DNA of 64,000 nucleotides, taken from Pseudonocardia xinjiangensis (lineage in GTDB: Bacteria > Actinomycetota > Actinomycetes > Mycobacteriales > Pseudonocardiaceae). Under the pieces are notes generated by a model. The model did not search any database. It was not told the DNA's origin and saw only the letters and a list, made by a program, of their open reading frames with translations. Each line of letters begins with the position of its first letter. Position 1 is the first letter of the stretch. The stretch is taken from assembly GCF_012911925.1 (NCBI RefSeq), contig NZ_JAAXKY010000001.1:152453-216452 (forward strand). The letters are read 5' to 3'. This document shows, piece after piece, positions 53,254 through 60,596 of the stretch. The position numbers were made by a program, and so were the translations under genes.

Positions 53254-53739
53254 TCAGGAGGCGATGAACTCGTCGATCTGGTTGATCGCAGCCCTGGAGC
53301 CCTCGATCATGCCCATATCCAGCACCTTCTGCAGCCCTTCCGCGGTCTCGTACGTACCCACGTACGTCGCGCGCGTGCGGCCGTCGCGCTCGGTGAAGGT
53401 GTAGACGTTCGTCGAGACCGGCATCTCCGGGTTCGGGGTGAAGTCCATGTCGGCGAAGCCGTCCTCGAACGAGAAGCTCCGCGGCTCGTCGACGGCCGTG
53501 ATCCTCCAGTACCCGGCGAACTTCTCACCCTCCGGGCTGGTCATGAAGTAGTTGACCCGGCCGCCAGGGGTGAAGTCGTGCTCGACGACGGTCGCCGGGT
53601 ACGACGGCGGACCCCAGACCTTCTCCAGCTGGCGCGGGTCTGCGTACACCTGCCAGATCCGCTCCACGGGTGCGGCGAACTCGGCGGTGATGGTCAGGGT
53701 CAGGGCGTCCAGGTCGTGCGTGACGTCGGTGACGGGCAT
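53254..53739 (-). CDS. SRPBCC-family (AHSA1-type) protein
   Basis: A 161-residue ligand-binding helix-grip protein: LTLTITAEFAAPVERIWQVY ADPRQLEKVWGPPSYPATVV, HDFTPGGRVNYFMTSPEGEK and SFEDGFADMDFTPNPEMPVS. Starts 3 bases after the ArsR-type gene with GGAGG in that gene's end, so the two are an operon. In relatives this pair is widespread in actinobacteria; the SRPBCC partner binds an unknown small hydrophobic ligand. Confidence 0.92.
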   Translation of the reverse strand: MPVTDVTHDLDALTLTITAEFAAPVERIWQVYADPRQLEKVWGPPSYPATVVEHDFTPGGRVNYFMTSPEGEKFAGYWRITAVDEPRSFSFEDGFADMDFTPNPEMPVSTNVYTFTERDGRTRATYVGTYETAEGLQKVLDMGMIEGSRAAINQIDEFIAS

Positions 53740-53742
53740 TGT

Positions 53743-54096
53743 TCAGTCCTCCTGGTCGGGATGGGTTGTGGTGTCGAATGCGATCAGCTCGTCGATGCGC
53801 GCGATGCGGCCACGCCAGACCTGTTCCAGCTCGGTGAGCATGGAGGCCACCGACCGCACCGCCCTCACGTCGCCGCTGGCCAGTTGCTCGCGACCGTTGC
53901 GCCGCTTGGTGAGCAGGCCGGCCTTCTCCAGCACGGCGACGTGTTTCTGCACCGCGGCGAAGCTCATGTCGTACTTCGCCGCGAGAGCGGAGACCGAGTG
54001 CTCCCCGGCCAGCACCCTGCGCATGATGTCGCGCCTGGTCCGGTCGGCGAGCGCATGGAACAGGGCGTCGGCCCGCTCCTCGTCGTCCTCGCTCAC
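53743..54096 (-). CDS. ArsR-type winged-helix repressor
   Basis: A 117-residue regulator starting at the GTG at 54096 (VSEDDEERADALFHALADRT). The domain contains RRDIMRRVLAGEHSVSALAA KYDMSFAAVQKHVAVLEKAG LLTKRRNGREQ with no metal-binding Cys pairs, so it belongs to the SdpR-like group and not to metal sensors. An inverted repeat (54107-54124) directly upstream is a likely self-operator. Operon with the SRPBCC gene. Confidence 0.92.
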   Translation of the reverse strand: MSEDDEERADALFHALADRTRRDIMRRVLAGEHSVSALAAKYDMSFAAVQKHVAVLEKAGLLTKRRNGREQLASGDVRAVRSVASMLTELEQVWRGRIARIDELIAFDTTTHPDQED

Positions 54097-54106
54097 GCGA
54101 CAAACA

Positions 54107-54124
54107 TACAACTAATCGGTTGTA
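54107..54124. promoter_or_regulatory. ArsR autoregulatory operator
   Basis: TACAAC (54107-54112) and GTTGTA (54119-54124) are perfect inverted arms around TAATCG, 11 bases from the ArsR start codon. Sites of this general form are known in front of ArsR-SRPBCC pairs. Confidence 0.65.
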
Positions 54125-54160
54125 CGTTGTCAAGAGGCTTCCCTGCGACTGGCTCCCGGG

Positions 54161-54577
54161 TCAGTCCGATGCAGCCAGGCCGTCGGTGCGCCGCGCCCGA
54201 AGGGCGGCGAGCTGGACGAGCGCGATGGCGGCCGGCGCGAAGAACAGCCCGATCGACAAGCCGGTGACCACGACGTACACGCTGAGCAGCAGCGCACACA
54301 CGACGGTGAGAACCCGGATCCCGAGCGTCGCGACGTGCAGCACGAGCGGGATGGCTGTGAGCACCAGGGGCACTGCGGCGAACGTCAGGAGGGCCGGGAG
54401 GTCCGCCGCCCCGAGGCTCGTCGCGAGGAAGGCCACGCCGATCTCGCCGAGGAGGGCCAGCACGAGCGCGGCCCGAGCCGTCCACACGTCGATCCGCTCC
54501 GCCGACTCTCCCCCGCTGGCCCGGAGACCGACGACCACGGCGACGACGAGCAGGACGAGGAGCCCGATCCCGACCAT
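54161..54577 (-). CDS. hypothetical four-helix membrane protein
   Basis: From the ATG at 54577 (AAGG upstream) a 138-residue protein shows hydrophobic segments at residues 3-20 (GIGLLVLLVVAVVVGLRA), 38-60, 65-85 and 90-125 (VLTVVCALLLSVYVVVTGLS IGLFFAPAAIALVQLAALRA). No known motif. It is convergent with nothing and stands alone between the ArsR pair and the DUF969 operon. Confidence 0.75.
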   Translation of the reverse strand: MVGIGLLVLLVVAVVVGLRASGGESAERIDVWTARAALVLALLGEIGVAFLATSLGAADLPALLTFAAVPLVLTAIPLVLHVATLGIRVLTVVCALLLSVYVVVTGLSIGLFFAPAAIALVQLAALRARRTDGLAASD

Positions 54578-54704
54578 CGCGGCCACCTTCTTTCGCTCCG
54601 ACGTGCATGCTGCCACACAGGAGCCCTGGATGTCCGGAAGATCCTGATTACGGAGAATCACGTGAAGCGCTGATCACGAGCGCGTTTCGTCCCGTCCAGG
54701 TTGC

Positions 54705-54747
54705 TTGACACGACGCCTGCCGATCTCAGTACTATGTCACATACTAC
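54705..54747 (+). promoter_or_regulatory. promoter and overlapping palindrome of the DUF969 operon
   Basis: TTGACA (54705-54710) and TACTAT (54730-54735) are spaced by 19 bases. The palindrome GTACTATGT-C-ACATACTAC (54729-54747; eight of nine pairs) overlaps the -10 element, a common place for a GntR-type repressor. No regulator gene lies beside it. Confidence 0.55.
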
Positions 54748-54810
54748 AGTTTTGGCGGCGCTGCCGAATTCGCGCGACCGCCGAATTCCGCTCCCCCGAA
54801 ACGGAGAAGG

Positions 54811-55518
54811 ATGTTCGCACTCATCGGCGTTGCGCTGGTGATAGTCGGGTTCGCGCTGCGCATCAACCCACTGCTGGTCGTCACGGTGGCCGGCATCGCC
54901 ACCGCCGCTATTGCCGGAATCGGTCCGGTCGAGATACTCGACGCGTTCGGTACGGGTTTCGCCGGCAGCCGGTCGGTCACCACCTTCGTGATCGTGCTGC
55001 CGGTGATCGGGCTCATCGAGCGGTACGGGCTGCAGGACCAGGCGAAACACCTGATCGGCAAGCTCAGCAAGCTGACGACCGGACGCCTGCTGGCGGCCTA
55101 CCTGTTCATCCGGCAGGTCACAGCGGCCGTCGGCCTCAACAGCATCGGCGGTCCGGCACAGACGGTACGGCCGCTCGTCTACCCGATGGCCGAGGGGGCC
55201 GCCGTGCAGAAGTACGGCGACCTGCCCGAGAAGATGACCGAGAAGATCAAGGGACACGCTGCCGGGGCGGACAACGTCGGCGTGTTCTTCGGCGAGGACA
55301 TCTTCGTGGCCATCGGCTCGATCCTGCTGATCACGAGCTTCGTCGACACCACCTACAACCTCACCCTCGAACCGCTCGCACTCGCGCTCTGGGCCATTCC
55401 CACCGGAGTCGCGGCGCTGCTCATACACGGCACCAGACTTTTGCTGCTCGACCGGCAGCTCTCCCGGATGGCCTTCCTGCCCGCTCCCCCGAAGGGCCTC
55501 GCACGTGTTGACGAATGA
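54811..55518 (+). CDS. DUF969-family membrane protein
   Basis: A 235-residue integral membrane protein with GGAGAAGG just before its ATG. Hydrophobic helices include residues 2-35 (IGVALVIVGFALRINPLLVV), GSRSVTTFVIVLPVIGLIER, and near the C terminus FVAIGSILLITSFVDTTYN and LALWAIPTGVAALLIHGTRL L. It matches the DUF969 pattern (LIERYGLQDQAKHLIGKL, NSIGGPAQTVRPLVYPMAEG A). In Firmicutes DUF969 and DUF979 are always adjacent and look like the two halves of a permease. The gene overlaps DUF979 by 14 bases. Confidence 0.9.
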   Translation: MFALIGVALVIVGFALRINPLLVVTVAGIATAAIAGIGPVEILDAFGTGFAGSRSVTTFVIVLPVIGLIERYGLQDQAKHLIGKLSKLTTGRLLAAYLFIRQVTAAVGLNSIGGPAQTVRPLVYPMAEGAAVQKYGDLPEKMTEKIKGHAAGADNVGVFFGEDIFVAIGSILLITSFVDTTYNLTLEPLALALWAIPTGVAALLIHGTRLLLLDRQLSRMAFLPAPPKGLARVDE

Positions 55519-56473
55519 ATGGCTCTACTGGCTGATCGGGGCGTTCTTCATCGGCGTCGCCGTGCATATCCTGAACAATCCCGAGAATCCCAGGCGGATC
55601 GCCAGCGGAACGTTCTGGGGGCTGCTCGGGGTCAGCTTCGGCTACGGCACGTTCGTGCAGTCGAAGCAGGCACCGGCCTGGATCCTCGGCATCGTCGTGC
55701 TCGTGATGGTGGCACTGGCCGGCTTCGGCCTGACCGCGAGATCGCCGGAGAAGACGACCACACCCGGGGAGCGGGCCGATTCGGCCCGCCGCTTCGGCAA
55801 CAAGCTGTTCATCCCCGCCCTGCTCGTGCCCGTCGTGACGGTGCTGGTGGCCACCGTCGGGCCGCTGATCACGATCGGCGGCACTCCCCTGCTCGCGGAC
55901 GGGAGCGCCACCCTGACCGGCCTGGGCGTGAGCGCGATCATCGCCGTCGTGGTCGCCGTGCTGATCCTGCGGCCACCCAGCCTCGGCACGCCGCTGCACG
56001 AGAGCGGTCGCCTGCTCGAGGCGATCGGCTGGGCAGCCCTGCTCCCCCAGATGCTCTCGACGCTGGGCATCCTCTTCACCCAGGCCGGTGTCGGCAAGGC
56101 CGTCGGCACGATCGCCGGCTGGGTCCTCCCCGAGGGGTCGCTGTTCGCCGCAGTGGTCGTCTACGCGGTCGGCATGGCGGTCTTCACCATCATCATGGGC
56201 AACGCCTTCGCGGCGTTCCCGATCATGACCGCCGCCGTCGGATGGCCGGTGCTCGTCCAGACGTTCGGTGGCAACCCGGCGGCGGTCTTCGCGATCGGCA
56301 TGCTCTCCGGGTTCTGCGGGACGCTCGCCACGCCGATGGCGGCCAACTTCAACCTGGTCCCGGCCGCCTTGCTGGAGATGAAGGACAAGTACGGGCCGAT
56401 CAAAGCGCAGTTGCCGACCGCCGGTCTGCTCCTGCTCGTCAACGTAGGGATCATGTACTTTGTCGCATTCTGA
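55505..56473 (+). CDS. DUF979-family membrane protein
   Basis: A 322-residue integral membrane protein with about nine helices, beginning inside the end of the DUF969 gene. It has the DUF979 features ALLPQMLSTLGILFTQAGVG KAVGTIAGWVLPEGS and SGFCGTLATPMAANFNLVPA ALLEMKDKYG. Polar residues in membrane segments (Gln, Thr, Asn) suggest a substrate path. Together with DUF969 it probably forms a carrier; no substrate is known. It overlaps the next gene by 14 bases. Confidence 0.9.
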   Translation: MLTNEWLYWLIGAFFIGVAVHILNNPENPRRIASGTFWGLLGVSFGYGTFVQSKQAPAWILGIVVLVMVALAGFGLTARSPEKTTTPGERADSARRFGNKLFIPALLVPVVTVLVATVGPLITIGGTPLLADGSATLTGLGVSAIIAVVVAVLILRPPSLGTPLHESGRLLEAIGWAALLPQMLSTLGILFTQAGVGKAVGTIAGWVLPEGSLFAAVVVYAVGMAVFTIIMGNAFAAFPIMTAAVGWPVLVQTFGGNPAAVFAIGMLSGFCGTLATPMAANFNLVPAALLEMKDKYGPIKAQLPTAGLLLLVNVGIMYFVAF

Positions 56474-57503
56474 CGATCGCAGGAGATGGGCCGACGGGTT
56501 CGCGGCGGTCGCGCTCGACAACCTCACCCGGCGCTACCCCTACGAGGCCCACCACGCGACGGGCAGCGCCGATGACCGCGCCCTGCCGATCGAGCTGCAT
56601 CCCGCGTTCGCCACCTCCTACGACTGGCACTCGTGCGTGCACATGCATTGGCTGAGCGCACGGCTGCTGGCGTTCGGCGTCGACCGGGATCTGGAAGCGC
56701 GGCTCGGGGAGCTCCTCGCGGGGAACCTCACCGCCGCGAACCTCCACGCCGAGGCCGCCTACCTCGCCGCGCACCCGCGCTACGAACGGCCGTACGGCTG
56801 GGCGTGGGCGATGCGGCTGGCCGTGGAGCTCACCGCATCGCCCGTCGAGGCGCTGCGTGCCCTCGCTCCGAACGTCACGCCGCTGGTGGAGGCCATCGAC
56901 GAGCTGACGAGAGCGTGGCTCGAGAAGGCGGCGGCTCCCGTCCGCCACGGCGTGCACAGCAACTCCGCCTACGGGCTGGTCATGATCCTCGACGCGGCTC
57001 GCGCGCTGGGGCGCACGGCACTGGAGGACGCGTGCGTCGCCACCGCACGCACGTGGTTCCTCGGCGACCGCGACTGGCCGGCGGACTGGGAACGCAGCGG
57101 CCAGGACTTCCTCTCCCCCGGGCTGGCCGAGGCCGACCTGATGCGGCTGGTCCTCACCCCGGACGAGTTCGCCGAGTGGTGCACCGGCTTCCTCGGCACC
57201 GCGCGACCGGACAGCCCGATCTTCGCCCCTGCCGGGGTCGTCGACGAGAGCGACGGGCAGCAGGTGCACCTGTTCGGGCTCAACCTCCACCGCGTGGCCG
57301 CCGGCGCCCGCATCGCGGAGGTGCTGCTTCCCCGGACCGGGGCTCCCGCCGAGCTCGGCCGGCGTCTCGTGGCGAGCGGGCCGCAGATGCTCGCGGCCGG
57401 GCTGGCCGCGAGCGTCTCCGACGAGTACATGTCCACCCACTGGCTGGCGACCTTCGCCTGGGAGGCGCTGGAGGCGATCGAGGCGGCGGCGCCGCGGGGC
57501 TGA
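56460..57503 (+). CDS. DUF2891-family protein
   Basis: A 347-residue soluble protein, starting at a TTG inside the DUF979 end. It follows the DUF2891 pattern: NLTRRYPYEAHHATGSADDR, SYDWHSCVHMHWLSARLLAF, LTAANLHAEAAYLAAHPRYE RPYGWAWAMRLA and SNSAYGLVMILDAARALGR. The fold is probably an alpha/alpha toroid of the glycoside-hydrolase/lanthionine-cyclase type. The conserved His-Ser-Cys-His cluster and Glu residues suggest metal or catalytic function. Co-translation with a putative permease suggests it processes the imported compound. Confidence 0.88.
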   Translation: MSHSDDRRRWADGFAAVALDNLTRRYPYEAHHATGSADDRALPIELHPAFATSYDWHSCVHMHWLSARLLAFGVDRDLEARLGELLAGNLTAANLHAEAAYLAAHPRYERPYGWAWAMRLAVELTASPVEALRALAPNVTPLVEAIDELTRAWLEKAAAPVRHGVHSNSAYGLVMILDAARALGRTALEDACVATARTWFLGDRDWPADWERSGQDFLSPGLAEADLMRLVLTPDEFAEWCTGFLGTARPDSPIFAPAGVVDESDGQQVHLFGLNLHRVAAGARIAEVLLPRTGAPAELGRRLVASGPQMLAAGLAASVSDEYMSTHWLATFAWEALEAIEAAAPRG

Positions 57504-57520
57504 CCCCGCACCCGGCCGAG

Positions 57521-57575
57521 TTGCAGCAAAGCCACTTTCCTGCAACCTCGTTGCATGAACGTGGCTTTGCTGCAA
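57521..57575. repeat. nested inverted repeat / bidirectional terminator
   Basis: TTGCAGCAAAGCCAC (57521-57535) pairs perfectly with GTGGCTTTGCTGCAA (57561-57575). Inside the loop TGCAA (57541-57545) pairs with TTGCA (57551-57555). The structure lies between convergent genes, so it can act as a terminator for both. The repeated TGCA half-sites give it the look of a dispersed intergenic repeat and not a simple terminator. Confidence 0.8.
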
Positions 57576-57588
57576 TCCCGGGGGCGCC

Positions 57589-58818
57589 TCACGAGCGCCG
57601 GTCGGCGGCGGTGCGCGGGACGCTCCCGGCGATGAGCACGGCGGCCACGACGGCGACGAGCGCGAGCACCACGAACACCGCGGGGTATCCGCCGAGCACC
57701 TCGGCCAGCGCGGCCCCGGCCCACGGGGCGAGGGCCGTGGCCAGCATCGCGGGGGCGGACAGCAGGCCGCCGAGACGGCCGTAGTGCGCCGTGCCCCAGC
57801 GGTCGGTGATCGCCGTGGCCTGCAGCAGAGTGAACAGGCCACGAGCGGCGCCGGCCAGCATGGCGGCGGCGACGAGCAGCGCCGGGGGGCCGGGCAGCAC
57901 GGCGAGCAGGCCCGTCGCGAGTGCGGTGCCGGCGAGGACGAGCACCGAGCGGGTGCGCACGCCGGTGGTCGCGACCAGTCCGGCGTAACCGAGCCTGCCG
58001 AGCACCTGTCCCACCCCGCCCAGGCCGAGCGCCCACGCCGCGGCGCTCGTGGAGAGACCACGCTCGATGAGCAGCGGAACCTGGTTCACCACCACAGCGA
58101 ACGCGGTGAACGCCCCCAGCCCGACCGCGGCGACCAGGAGCACGAAGTGCCGGCTGCGGGCAACCGCTCCGGGATCGTGGGCGGTCTCGGCGACGGACTC
58201 CGGTCGGGGCCAGGGACCGCGCAGCCCGAACAGGTGGGCGGGGATCGTGATCACGGCGAGGATCCCCGCCAGGACGAGGTACGTGTCGCGCCAGTCCAGC
58301 CGCTCGACGAGGGCCGCGGTGAGCGGGGCGAAGATCGTGCTGGCCAGCCCGGCGAGCAGGGTGAGCCAGGTCAGCGCGGTGACCCGGCGCGGTCCCCACC
58401 AGCGGGTGAGGGCGGCGAAGGCGGGTTGGTAGAGCACCGCGGCCATCGACACGCCGGCCAGCGTCCAGGCGGCGAAGAACCAGGGCAGCGTGGTCGCCCT
58501 CGCGATCCCCACCACGGCCGGCACCCCGAGCACCGACCCCACCGTCATCACCGGCCACGGGCCCGAGCGGTCGAGCCAGCGCCCGGCCGGGATCCCGACG
58601 GCAGCGGAGACGACCAGGCCCGTGGAGAACGCGGCGGTGATCGTGCTGATCGACCACCCGGTGTCGGCGGCGATGCTCGGAGCCAGCACCGGGAACGCGT
58701 AGTAGAGCACGCCCCAGCTGGTGATCTCGGTGACGCAGAGGACCACGAGGACCCGACGGAGCCCGGCTCGGGACAGTGCGTCGGATCCCGTCGTGGTCAC
58801 CCTGACCAGGCTGCACAA
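57589..58818 (-). CDS. MFS transporter
   Basis: A 409-residue, 12-helix major facilitator protein: VTEITSWGVLYYAFPVLAPS IAADTGWS (helix 1), GIPAGRWLDRSGPWPVMTVG (loop 2-3 motif), QPAFAALTRWWGPRRVTALT, and the second half from HFVLLVAAVGLGAFTAFAVV. It resembles the monocarboxylate/oxalate-formate antiporter-like branch of the MFS. Intact; substrate not deducible. It is convergent with the DUF2891 gene. Confidence 0.92.
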   Translation of the reverse strand: MCSLVRVTTTGSDALSRAGLRRVLVVLCVTEITSWGVLYYAFPVLAPSIAADTGWSISTITAAFSTGLVVSAAVGIPAGRWLDRSGPWPVMTVGSVLGVPAVVGIARATTLPWFFAAWTLAGVSMAAVLYQPAFAALTRWWGPRRVTALTWLTLLAGLASTIFAPLTAALVERLDWRDTYLVLAGILAVITIPAHLFGLRGPWPRPESVAETAHDPGAVARSRHFVLLVAAVGLGAFTAFAVVVNQVPLLIERGLSTSAAAWALGLGGVGQVLGRLGYAGLVATTGVRTRSVLVLAGTALATGLLAVLPGPPALLVAAAMLAGAARGLFTLLQATAITDRWGTAHYGRLGGLLSAPAMLATALAPWAGAALAEVLGGYPAVFVVLALVAVVAAVLIAGSVPRTAADRRS

Positions 58819-58857
58819 CTCGACCGGCCCCGTCGAGATGGACCGATTGCCGGTCGC

Positions 58858-59247
58858 TCAGTTCAGCGGCGCCGCCGCGGCCCGGCGATGGAGATCGAGC
58901 AGGCGCGCGGGCAGCTCTGCCGGATCGAGGCGCCCGGCCCGGATCCAGGAGGCGAGCGCGTCGACATCCGCCGAGGTCCGCAGGGGCCCGACCCGGACGG
59001 CGACGCCGGTGGGTCGGCGCCGGGCGTCACAGGCCTGCACGAGCACCACCGGCGCCGTGGCCCTCATCGCGCAGGCAGGGCCGTCGAACAGGCAGCCGGT
59101 GGTGACGAGCACGCCGTAGCGGCTCGTCCGGACCGCGCTGCGCAGCGCGTCGAGGAGCGGCGCCGCGACCGTCCCCTCGTCACCGGTCCCGCAGCCGGGG
59201 GCGGTGCAGAGGACCGCCGTGAACCCCGTCGCAGACGCCTGGGACAT
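58858..59247 (-). CDS. thioredoxin-fold [2Fe-2S] ferredoxin-like protein
   Basis: A 129-residue protein starting at the ATG at 59247. Cysteines fall as VLCTAPGCGTGDEG near residue 13-18, then TTGCLFDGPACAM around 52-60 and VQACDARRRP, similar to thioredoxin-like ferredoxins in which an N-terminal CxnC pair and a CLGxC pair hold the cluster. VRVGPLRTSADVDALASWIR supports the fold. It shares a divergent promoter region with the type B L31 gene and the Zur-like box, so it may be part of the zinc-starvation response. Cluster binding is inferred. Confidence 0.6.
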   Translation of the reverse strand: MSQASATGFTAVLCTAPGCGTGDEGTVAAPLLDALRSAVRTSRYGVLVTTGCLFDGPACAMRATAPVVLVQACDARRRPTGVAVRVGPLRTSADVDALASWIRAGRLDPAELPARLLDLHRRAAAAPLN

Positions 59248-59270
59248 CGTCCTACCCCCCGGAAACAAAA

Positions 59271-59285
59271 TGACAATCGTTCTCG
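59271..59285. promoter_or_regulatory. Zur-like operator
   Basis: TGACAATCGTTCTCG matches the Mycobacterium-type Zur box TGATAATCATTATCA at 11 of 15 positions. It sits in the divergent promoter between the ferredoxin-like gene and type B L31, a known Zur target in many actinobacteria, which greatly raises its credibility. Confidence 0.7.
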
Positions 59286-59331
59286 TTAAGGAGCACAGTA
59301 GCAGTCCGGAGCTCGACCAAGGGAGATCACG

Positions 59332-59589
59332 ATGCGTCCCGACATCCACCCCGCCTACCAGCCCGTCGTCTACCAGGACCGGGCCACCGGCGACGCGTTC
59401 CTGACGCGCTCGACGGCGACCTCCGGCGACACCGTCGAGTGGGAGGACGGCAACACCTACCCGCTGATCCGGGTGGACATCACGGCGTACTCGCACCCGT
59501 ACTGGACCGGCGCGGCGCGCGTGCTCGACTCGGCCGGAGCGGTCGAGAAGTTCCGTCGCCGCTACGGCGAGCGTGGCGGACGCAGCTGA
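59332..59589 (+). CDS. rpmE2: ribosomal protein L31, type B (zinc-independent)
   Basis: An 85-residue ribosomal protein with AGGGAG before its [57 protein letters not shown] and [17 protein letters not shown]. It lacks the CxxC zinc ribbon of the ordinary L31, so it replaces that protein during zinc shortage and frees ribosomal zinc. The Zur-like box lies 47 bases upstream. Confidence 0.95.
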   Translation: MRPDIHPAYQPVVYQDRATGDAFLTRSTATSGDTVEWEDGNTYPLIRVDITAYSHPYWTGAARVLDSAGAVEKFRRRYGERGGRS

Positions 59590-59628
59590 CGTCGCGGGGC
59601 CCGCGTCCGACGGCCGGGCGCGGGCCCG

Positions 59629-60480
59629 TCAGGGCGCCGGCAGGATCTGACGCGGCAGCAGCTCACTGACGGTGGTGCCGTTGCGCTCGTCGCGGGCCTT
59701 CCACTCCCGCGGGTAGCCGAGCGACGCCTCGACGAAGCGCACCCCGTCCTCCCAGGTCACCCGGGGGATGTGCAGGTGCCCGTAGACCACGGCGGCGGCC
59801 CGGAAGCGGACGTGCCAGTCGGCCGTGCGCTCGGAGCCGCACCAGAGTGCGAACTCCGGGTACGTCAGCACCCTCGTGGGGAGCCGGGTCAGCGGCCAGT
59901 GGTTCACCAGCACCGTCGGGATGTCCGGATTCACCTGCGCGAGCCGGCGCTCCGACTCCTCGATCCGCGCGGCGGACCACGCGGCCCGGTCCGGGAACGG
60001 ATCCGCGTAGAGCAGGTGCTCGTCCGTGCAGACCACCCCCGCCGCGTACGCCGCCTCGAGGCCCTCCGCCGACGTCGTGGTGCCCTCGGGCAGGAACGAG
60101 TAGTCGTACAGCGTGAACAGGGGCGCGATCGTCGCCGGGCCGCCCGCCCCGTCCCAGACCGCGAACGGGTCCTCCGGGGTGAGCACGTCGATGGCCCGGC
60201 ACGTCTCGACGAGCAACCGGTAGCGCTCCTCACCGCGCAGCGGTACCGGGTCCTTCGAGCGCGTCCACAGCTCGTGGTTGCCCGGCACCCAGATCACCCG
60301 GGCGAACCGCCCCCGGAGCAGGGCCAGCGCCCACTCGACGTCCCCGATCTCCTCCGCGACGTCACCCGCGACGATCAGCCAGTCGCCGTCCGAGGTCGGC
60401 TGCAGACCCTCCACGATGGCGCGGTTGTCCCGGTGATGGACGTGGAGGTCACTGACGGCCAGCAGCCGCGGGATGGTCAC
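59629..60480 (-). CDS. metallophosphoesterase
   Basis: A 283-residue calcineurin-like phosphoesterase with all metal motifs: LAVSDLHVHHRDN (DxH), IVAGDVAEEIGD (GDxx), WVPGNHELWTR (GNHE), TVLVNHWPL (His) and AAVVYGHLHIPRV (GHxH). The substrate may be a phosphodiester or nucleotide; not determinable here. It starts MTIPRLLAVS at 60480 and is divergent from the P450 gene. Intact. Confidence 0.92.
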   Translation of the reverse strand: MTIPRLLAVSDLHVHHRDNRAIVEGLQPTSDGDWLIVAGDVAEEIGDVEWALALLRGRFARVIWVPGNHELWTRSKDPVPLRGEERYRLLVETCRAIDVLTPEDPFAVWDGAGGPATIAPLFTLYDYSFLPEGTTTSAEGLEAAYAAGVVCTDEHLLYADPFPDRAAWSAARIEESERRLAQVNPDIPTVLVNHWPLTRLPTRVLTYPEFALWCGSERTADWHVRFRAAAVVYGHLHIPRVTWEDGVRFVEASLGYPREWKARDERNGTTVSELLPRQILPAP

Positions 60481-60596
60481 ACGTCAGTCGTACCGGACGC
60501 CGGTGCCGCTCGCGCGCGTCGACCCCCACCCTGTCCCATCCCGGCCGCATCGCCGGAATGGGGCGGTACCGTCGATCACGAGCGATGGGGGGCACG

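Noticed and set aside
56969..58816. A 615-codon minus-strand open frame over the DUF2891 and MFS genes
   Set aside because: It is out of frame with both recognised proteins and covers the nested inverted repeat; no domain is recognisable.
57784..59289. A 501-codon plus-strand open frame opposite the MFS gene
   Set aside because: Almost entirely Gly/Arg/Asp/Pro; antisense to a bona fide transporter.
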